NCBI GenBank assembly: GCA_911728435.2
Contig: OU452210.1
Location: 3,410,001-3,474,000 of the forward strand
DNA length: 64,000 bases
From: Apoderus coryli
Taxonomy: Eukaryota > Arthropoda > Insecta > Coleoptera > Attelabidae
Reading direction: 5' to 3'
Shown here one piece after another: positions 59,001 through 64,000 of this stretch. Below the pieces are notes generated by a model. That model worked only from the letters and a program-made list of their open reading frames with translations. It was not told the origin of the DNA and searched no databases. Position 1 is the stretch's first letter. Each line of letters starts with the position of its first letter. Made by a program: the position numbers and the translations under genes.

Positions 59001-60564
59001 AGATTGGACAACAAAGAGGATTAACAGCTGGTGTTTGGTCTACTGGAAAGAGTTTGTGTGTTATAGTAGTAAGTTTTAAATTTCTGTATAATTTAAGAAA
59101 AAAACATAATATTTCCTGTACGGATGAAAAGAATGAAAACATGATATACATGAGGGCATGGGTATATTTTAAGAGATGCATCGATTTTAGAACCGCATGG
59201 CTTGAATAAATATTGTGAATCTACTGCTAAATCGTCTTGCTACTAAAAATATCCAATAAAAATGTATGTCGAACAAAACTTAATTTTACCTAAGAACAGC
59301 CTGAGCTTATTTGTTATTTAAGACAAGGATAATAATAGCAACAATACACACTCTTTTTGAACACAATAGAAAACAAAAAATAAAACATTGTAATTTCATC
59401 ACGCTATCCTCAAAATATTTGTTTGCCGTACCTCGTAATAATAAATAGAGTAAGTCACGTTTAAACTTTATTATCTGTGACAAAGGCGCTAATATTCGGA
59501 TTTTTGAAAATTTGGTCTATAAATACTAGACATTTAGCCCTTCTTTTATGGTACCTATAATAAATCTTTCAGTTTGTTATATTGTTCCCTTCGATAGAGA
59601 TATTTGAACACAAGAAGGTTTGTTTATAGATGTTAATACATTATTAAAAAAATCTTTCTAAATTGACAAAAAAGTTGATTTCAAGAATATGGATTTGGTT
59701 TAAAGAATGTTGCTAATTGAAATTAATACACGAATAAATGATACCTATCACATATATTAATGATTTAGAATATATAAATTCTTGTTTAGTGAAATATGTA
59801 CAATTGCTTGAAAGGCTATTATATTATTTAAAGTGTTCCGAAAGTTGGTGTTATCCTTGTATATTCAACTAATGACTGACACAATAAGGCATTCTGTAAA
59901 AACGGTTTAGAAGTTAAACCCTTCACTAAAACATTGATCCGGAAATATACATGATTTTTCCCATAATAATGAAGCAGATGAAAATTTGGTTAATCTTACT
60001 ATTTGGAAAAATTACCTCGATTTTTTGTTTCCAAAAATTTAGAAACTATCGCTTTAAGACGTTAATGAGCACTTCCTGTATAATCGGAAATAATTTAATA
60101 TTGATCAATTACTTATGGTGAAGGCCACGTTCCACAACACAACCGACATACATTAATAAATGTTGTCAACTAATGATCCACAAATCCATTTATATGAAAA
60201 CATAAAATATTGGTCAGGAAAAGCATATAAACATAAAACAGAATCATGTTTAATACCTATAATGTTAAAGGTTATTTAAAGGAACTAATTTTAAGACAGT
60301 TTCTATATCTACTCTTTCTCGAGTTAGTTAAGTCTACAATGTACTGGAAAGTACGATTAAGATGTAAACAAGGCGGCATAAGCAGAAGAATGCCGTAATC
60401 TGAACATAAAAGTGTTAATTGGCATTATGAATAAATTGTATGTTTACCTGTTCTATTTGACTCAATGCCACACTGGCATCGACCCATCCTGGTCTGGTAT
60501 ACAAATCGGACTCGTGCCTTTCTGCAGTCTCTGCCAGCGACTCCGATGGCGCCATGGATGCCAT
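44016..60564 (-). CDS. ptc: Patched, Hedgehog receptor (12-TM, sterol-sensing/RND family)
   Basis: Five exons: 60564-60448, 49455-48929, 48057-47577, 47075-46449 and 45833-44016. All are GT-AG with phases agreeing, giving 1189 residues and TAG. Exon 1 ends SDLYTRPGWVDASVALSQIE, matching fly SDLYIRTSWVDAQVALDQID. Exon 2 has TM1, VLHPHGLLEHL and PCSIVTPLDCFWEGSKLLGP. Exon 3 has KPCLNPRDAECPTTAPN and KYMHWSEELIVGGT, the first extracellular loop. Exon 4 is the sterol-sensing TM2-6 region. Exon 5 has loop 2, TM8-12 and a tail with EPSLTTITEE and TTKVTATANIKVEL, both shared with fly Ptc. Patched represses Smoothened by moving sterol and is bound by Hedgehog. Odd: Arg477 in TM4 where fly/human have Asp, several shortened segments, no PPxY, and a Cys-rich end. 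Length is slightly below fly (about 1286). Confidence 0.95.
50417..50458. promoter_or_regulatory. Paired Gli/Ci sites flanking a CRE, candidate Hedgehog-response enhancer
   Basis: GACCACCCA occurs at 50417-50425 and again at 50450-50458 in the same orientation. It is the reverse complement of the Gli/Ci consensus TGGGTGGTC. Between them lies TGACGTCA (50436-50443), a perfect CREB/ATF palindrome. All three lie within 42 bp of ptc intron 1, about 1 kb downstream of the exon-2 acceptor in window coordinates. ptc is a classic Ci target, so activation by Hh signalling is inferred. Confidence 0.7.
52236..52300 (+). repeat. Possible Penelope-like terminus in ptc intron 1
   Basis: CCTGATGAATAACGAATCC followed by ATTCCGAAACGTTG resembles the conserved hairpin end seen in Penelope-like elements. 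No RT fragment lies nearby. Confidence 0.3.
52462..52470. promoter_or_regulatory. Third intronic Gli/Ci site
   Basis: A perfect GACCACCCA in ptc intron 1, 2.0 kb from the paired sites. No second site is within 300 bp. Confidence 0.5.
54650..54856. mobile_element. Foldback MITE of about 205 bp
   Basis: AAGATAAAAGCCTGTATAGT and CAGA at the left pair with TCTGTACTATAGG and TACAGGCTTTTGTCTT at the right, with further matches inside (CAGGCGCTATCGCGCTGCTCT against the AGAGAAGCGAGGATACCGCG region). It is GC-rich relative to its surroundings. Confidence 0.65.
54885..55280 (+). repeat. Retroelement-like fragment linking repeat family A to the window-start repeat
   Basis: The first 90 bp (AGGCCAGAGAATGACTTCTC, CAACAGTGCGACAACTAAAT) match the start of the 29905-30255 copy. 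The last 190 bp (AACAGATTGCAGCAGTG to ATGCTGATGATGACG) match 1-115. A long GC-rich frame spans 54975-55277 but no known domain was recognised. It may be the end of a non-LTR element, with the GATGATGA run as tail. Confidence 0.55.
57005..57215 (-). repeat. GC-rich old repeat fragment in ptc intron 1
   Basis: This 200-bp patch (GAGGGGGGCGCGGGAACAGG, TTCCTTGGTGGTCCTCTACC) stands out from the AT-rich intron. A minus-strand frame is open across it (RCYASLGRGPPRKPRVWST) but no domain was recognised. Probably a 5' fragment of a LINE or similar. Confidence 0.4.
60448..60564 (-). CDS. ptc: patched exon 1, isolated start exon
   Basis: Encodes residues 1-39 from ATG at 60564 (in a GACGAAGATGG context) to the donor CAG|GTAAAC. 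An in-frame TGA at 60609-60607 lies 14 codons upstream, so this ATG or the one at 60555 (MASM) must be the start. Homology to the fly SDLY..SWVDA segment shows it belongs to ptc despite the 10,992-bp intron that separates it from exon 2. It is strikingly GC-rich, and another minus-strand frame is also open across it, which could mislead gene finders. Confidence 0.88.
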
Positions 60565-61100
60565 CTTCGTCGGGCACACGGTTCCACCAGGTGTGCTCAG
60601 GCCCGATCATCGGCAATTGTCAAACTACACATTACCATTACCATGACAACCTACTGTTTGGTCAGTCAATATTGTAGGTGTCACAGTGTCTTCACGTTGT
60701 CTATTACTATAATAAACAATAGCTTCACTAAATCACAGATAAAATTAACGTTTACCACAAATAATCTTTGTTTTTTCAACATAATTATGAATAGAAACTA
60801 TTCTTACACATCACCAGCACTGTACTAAAGGCATAATTTGATTATTTGAAACGGAAGAACTAAATAAATAATCTATCGTGTGGTTTGTTTTCAAAACATA
60901 TGAACGCAAGAGTTGAACAGCCACAAAACTCGCGTTCTCATCGTACGCTAAGAGAGAGAAGAATAACAAGTGAACATAGAGATTCTGAGTACCCAGCCGT
61001 TCATTGTAGTTATCGGTTTACTCTCTACGAGCGATATACGGCGAGTGGAACCGATCTCGGACCACCCACAGAATATGTTAATTCTTAAAATTACATTTAC
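60565..61100 (-). promoter_or_regulatory. patched 5' UTR / promoter region
   Basis: The region upstream of the ptc start contains a CpG-richer patch at 60900-61070 (AACTCGCGTTCTCATCGTAC, GCGATATACGGCGAGTGG). A possible splice acceptor, CCAAACAG at about 60666-60659, would allow an upstream noncoding exon. The exact start site could not be fixed: there is no clear TATA and only weak initiator candidates. Confidence 0.4.
61060..61068. promoter_or_regulatory. Promoter-proximal Gli/Ci site
   Basis: A perfect GACCACCCA about 500 bp upstream of the ptc ATG, at the edge of the CpG-richer putative promoter. Fly ptc is also controlled by promoter-proximal Ci sites. Confidence 0.6.
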
Positions 61101-61533
61101 TTACTATGTTTTTTTTTGGGCACCATCAGAATATATATGTATTCATGCGAATAGAAAAGATTTCTGATAAACTCATCCACTGTCACATTGATTAATTAAT
61201 GATATATATCTGATAAAGCTGCACATCAAAGACGGTTGAACAAAATATTATTGTCATTTATCACAACTGAATAACCTATTATACGGAAAAATGTAATGAA
61301 ATTGCTTCTTCAAAAAATAATCGAAGAATAAAATGACAAGTGCTGTAAAAATTGGCTATAAGGGCAAAAAAGACAATTAAACACACAATTATTAGAAATA
61401 CAACTTGCGGAAAGTTCTTGCATACCAGGGTCACCTTTTATGGTTTGACAAACAAACACTCGATGGTGTTTTTGATATGTGTCTTCACTATATTTGTTGA
61501 CAGTGAGAGTATTAAGACAGTAAGCTTGTAAAA

Positions 61534-62105
61534 ATGGATATTACTCCTGAAGATTTTTATTGGATGAATTTTTACGATTTCAAAAAAGCATGAATTTTGG
61601 TAATAAAGCACTACCACCGAAGACAGTGTACAACTGGTTTGCAGAACTTCGTCATGGTTGTGTATCAGTGAGTGATGAATGACGTTAAAGTCGACCAAAA
61701 TCTGTTCTGATTCCAAAAAACAGCGATGATGTGTGCAAAATGATAGAACAAGATCGATATGTGACCTAAAGTGAAATAGAGGCAAATTAGACGTAGGAAC
61801 AACAACAAGTTACTGTATGGGTGTTCCAATAAGATGAACCGACTCCCACAAAAGTTGTTCACGCATGAAGCACTTCCAAGAAAATGCTCACTTGCTCTTT
61901 GGTTGTACAGGGCAGGTGGTAACAATAACTTTAAGGTATCGAAGAACAGTTATGCTGAGTGGTATACAGTGATTTGTTTGACAAAAGTCATAGACGAAAT
62001 CAGGAAGAACAACCGAAAACGTCGCATTATTCTTTATCATGAAAAGACCAACTCTCACATAGCACGTGAAATAGTGAGACTATTTGAAGCAGAAAAAGGT
62101 GTAAA
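61534..62105 (+). pseudogene. Broken mariner transposase
   Basis: The reading starts MDITPEDFYWMNFYDFKKA, very like the N-terminus of mariner transposases. It continues in shifted frames through TVYNWFAELRHG, SVSDE, RPKSV and CKMIEQDRYVT. It then jumps (internal deletion removing the first catalytic region) to TVWVFQ-like and STSKKM segments, and SEWYTVICLTKVIDEIRKNN followed by RRIILYHEKTNSHIA. In the last, the usual HDNA catalytic block has decayed to YHEKTN. At least three stops or frameshifts are present. Inactive. Confidence 0.88.
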
Positions 62106-62159
62106 TAATATCGCGGTTTTTCAAAACCATGTTTCTGAGCCAATCTTTAAGCACAGTTT

Positions 62160-62372
62160 AATATACAGTTACTTCACCTCGTGTCGGCACCTTTGTTATA
62201 TCTGTCTTAAAAGCAATTCGCCGCCGCTTATAGTTATAGTATAGTATCTTATAGTATATATAGATATAGTATATATAGTAGCGGGCCAGAATGTGGCTGG
62301 GATTGCGACGAGTCGAGGACGCTTTTAGCGTCTACTGACCCTTCTTATCTATAGTTATTATTCTATGCTTTA
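62160..62372 (+). repeat. Dispersed repeat family A, copy 3
   Basis: CTCGTGTCGGCACCT, AGCAATTCGCCGCCGCTTAT, the TATAGTAT-rich core, AGTAGCGGGCCAGAATG and GCGACGAGTCGAGGACG match copies 1 and 2. It follows directly on the mariner fragment. Confidence 0.75.
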
Positions 62373-63280
62373 AGTGCAAAAAATCTTTTGAGAACTGATT
62401 CGGACGTATGCCAAAGTTCACAAAAATTTTGTTTTCGTCCCAGATTTTGTAAGGTGATATTTTGAATTTCCCGCTTGTCATACTTCATATGTCACTAGTG
62501 TTAGTTGTCAAACAACACTAATGGCAGATCGGGATAGAAGTTATTCGGTTATTGTACATACCTCATTGCGTTGCTAATTTTCTTATCGTATTAAATTGTT
62601 AAACATTAGCTCCCGATGTTTCATTAAAGACCAACCTACAAAAGTAATCCTCGTATTAGGATTCAAACACGAAGAATTTATAAAAATAAACAAACACTTC
62701 TAGGTTCGATAATTTCGTAAATAAACGAGCCATCTTGTATCAATTGCTTATACAAAAGCAGGCAAAAAATATGTACAAGGATATTAAATTTATATATGTA
62801 TTCCTCCAAAGAAAGAGAATTTAACATTGCGAATATAGCAGACTACCCTGAGATTTCGAAAATAGAAAGCTAGACCGTGGGGCATTTATGTAACCCAAAA
62901 AAGCAGGAAGTTTGTACCTTCTATTCTCGAGAACTTTCATTTATTTATTTATAGTTCCTGTGTAACAGGTTCACACCAAATTACAAGGAAAATCCTTAAC
63001 AAAACATGTACAATATTTTCTTACATAGCTAAACAAATCATTAACAAATTTAATTAAAAAAACTAATTAAAAAAAAATAGATATTAAATGAGATTCACAC
63101 GCTAATCATTAAAACTATACATAAACCGAGACAACTGGACCCTAAAATTTTTCAAAGTTGGTCAAAGTAATCGACTTCAACGTTGATTCCCGCACATTGT
63201 ACACCTGTAACGCTCTAAAGCAGAGGCGTCCTAGATTCATATGTGGTGCGGAATGGCTGAATGTGAGTTTCTGGCAACAG
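62373..63280. other. Intergenic DNA
   Basis: No gene or clear repeat was recognised between the family A copy and the LINE fragment. Confidence 0.35.
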
Positions 63281-63281
63281 A

Positions 63282-64000
63282 CTATGGAATGTTAAAATAA
63301 ATCTGTTTCAGTATTTGAGGACGATCAATCACATCATTTATCATTTTAAAGACGAATACCTGTCCCGCATATATAATCTGCGTGTATCCCAATGAGTTCA
63401 TAATACATTTTTTCCAAGAGCACACGACGATCACACCCGCGAACTGGAAATCTATCATCAAGCTTGAATACCAAATGCTTGAGAAATCTACACTGAACAC
63501 TCTTAATTCCCCTGATATCCACAATATACGGGCGGGAGACCATACAACGGAAGCATACTCAACCTTATAAATTTAATTAATGCATTGAAAAATTGATCCG
63601 AGACTCAATATTTTTATTGCTTATTTATGCGAAATAGAAAACCTAGCATACGAAGAGATTCGCGTAGCAAGTGAGTCGTAAATTGCAATTTTGTGCCAAC
63701 GTAGACCCCTAAATCCCTGACAACATCATCAGAGCGTGGAACTGGATATATGATTAGTTAGAAATGTCAAAAATCAACAGGAGATCAGCATCAAATCCAA
63801 TTTTGCACGCATCTTCTGGAAAACTAGGGAGTTTATTGAAGGCTTTCGAAAAATCAGGTAAATAGCGTCAAGTCGGAGGTTTCTACACATGGTGGAACAT
63901 ACATCCTGAAAGAAGCCGGTTAGATTAGTAAGCAGTGTTGATCGGCCCTGGAGGAAACCGTGCTGTCGCGAGTCGATGTCATGCTTTATTTGGTTAAATA
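63282..64000 (-). pseudogene. Jockey/CR1-type LINE ORF2 fragment, continues off the window
   Basis: The minus strand from 64000 reads, across frames, QHGFLQGRSTLLTNL then RLDAIYLIF and KAFNKLPS, the RT palm/finger region (QHGF...RS..TNL...DAIY.DF.KAF). Near 63543-63282 it has IKSVQCRFLKHLVFK and VFKMINDVIDRPQILKQI, the ORF2 C-terminal region. The polymerase YxDD core between them is missing, so the copy is deleted and frameshifted. Confidence 0.75.

Larger units (their letters stand above)
49456..60447 (-). other. patched intron 1 (11 kb), candidate cis-regulatory intron
   Basis: Mostly AT-rich noncoding DNA with retroelement debris at 54.6-55.3 and 57.0-57.2 kb. It contains three perfect Gli/Ci 9-mers (50417, 50450, 52462), listed separately. 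Short ORFs at 51945, 54532, 58498, 58706 and 58969 show no protein motifs and are discounted. Confidence 0.8.

Noticed and set aside
60412..60828. 138-codon plus-strand frame and a second minus-strand frame across the ptc start exon
   Set aside because: Both are shadows of GC-rich ptc exon 1; only the MASM... frame matches Patched and has correct splice phase.

Overview
The window is nuclear DNA of an insect. Genes are split by GT-AG introns, noncoding DNA is AT-rich, and there are many decayed transposons (mariner, DUF4817-type Tc1/mariner relatives, a P-superfamily element, Jockey-type LINEs, a Penelope-like piece, many foldback MITEs). The proteins resemble fly and beetle-type insect proteins; the order cannot be fixed from this sequence alone.

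Layout: (1) 1-883, LINE debris. (2) 883-6097 (+), the 3' part of a stepping stone / FRMD4-INAVA-CCDC120 (CUPID) family gene, six exons and stop. (3) 6.1-16.0 kb, intergenic, holding foldbacks, a 360-bp tandem duplication and a dead DUF4817 transposon. (4) 16046-22137 (-), a complete nine-exon Csk tyrosine kinase gene. (5) 22.7-24.8 kb, a P-like element upstream of Csk, then repeats to 32.4 kb. (6) 32497-42511 (+), a complete eight-exon bubblegum-type acyl-CoA synthetase (ACSBG), with Jockey/Penelope and DUF4817 remnants in its introns. (7) 44016-60564 (-), a complete five-exon patched (ptc) gene converging on ACSBG, with an 11-kb first intron. (8) 60.6-64 kb, ptc promoter region, a broken mariner and a LINE fragment.

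The most interesting signal is regulatory. The perfect Gli/Ci 9-mer GACCACCCA was found by eye four times, and all four lie in the ptc upstream region or ptc intron 1. Two are 33 bp apart and flank a perfect CRE palindrome. This fits Hedgehog-dependent autoregulation of ptc and marks candidate enhancers. The encoded Patched is itself divergent: Arg in place of the TM4 RND aspartate, shortened segments in both membrane halves, no PPxY motif, and a Cys/basic-rich C-terminal tail. Csk shows a shortened beta3-alphaC loop, Cys in the glycine loop, and no visible SH3. Neighbouring genes show no operon-like relation; Csk and Patched act in signalling, ACSBG in lipid activation, and the sstn-like protein at the cell cortex with cytohesin Arf-GEFs.
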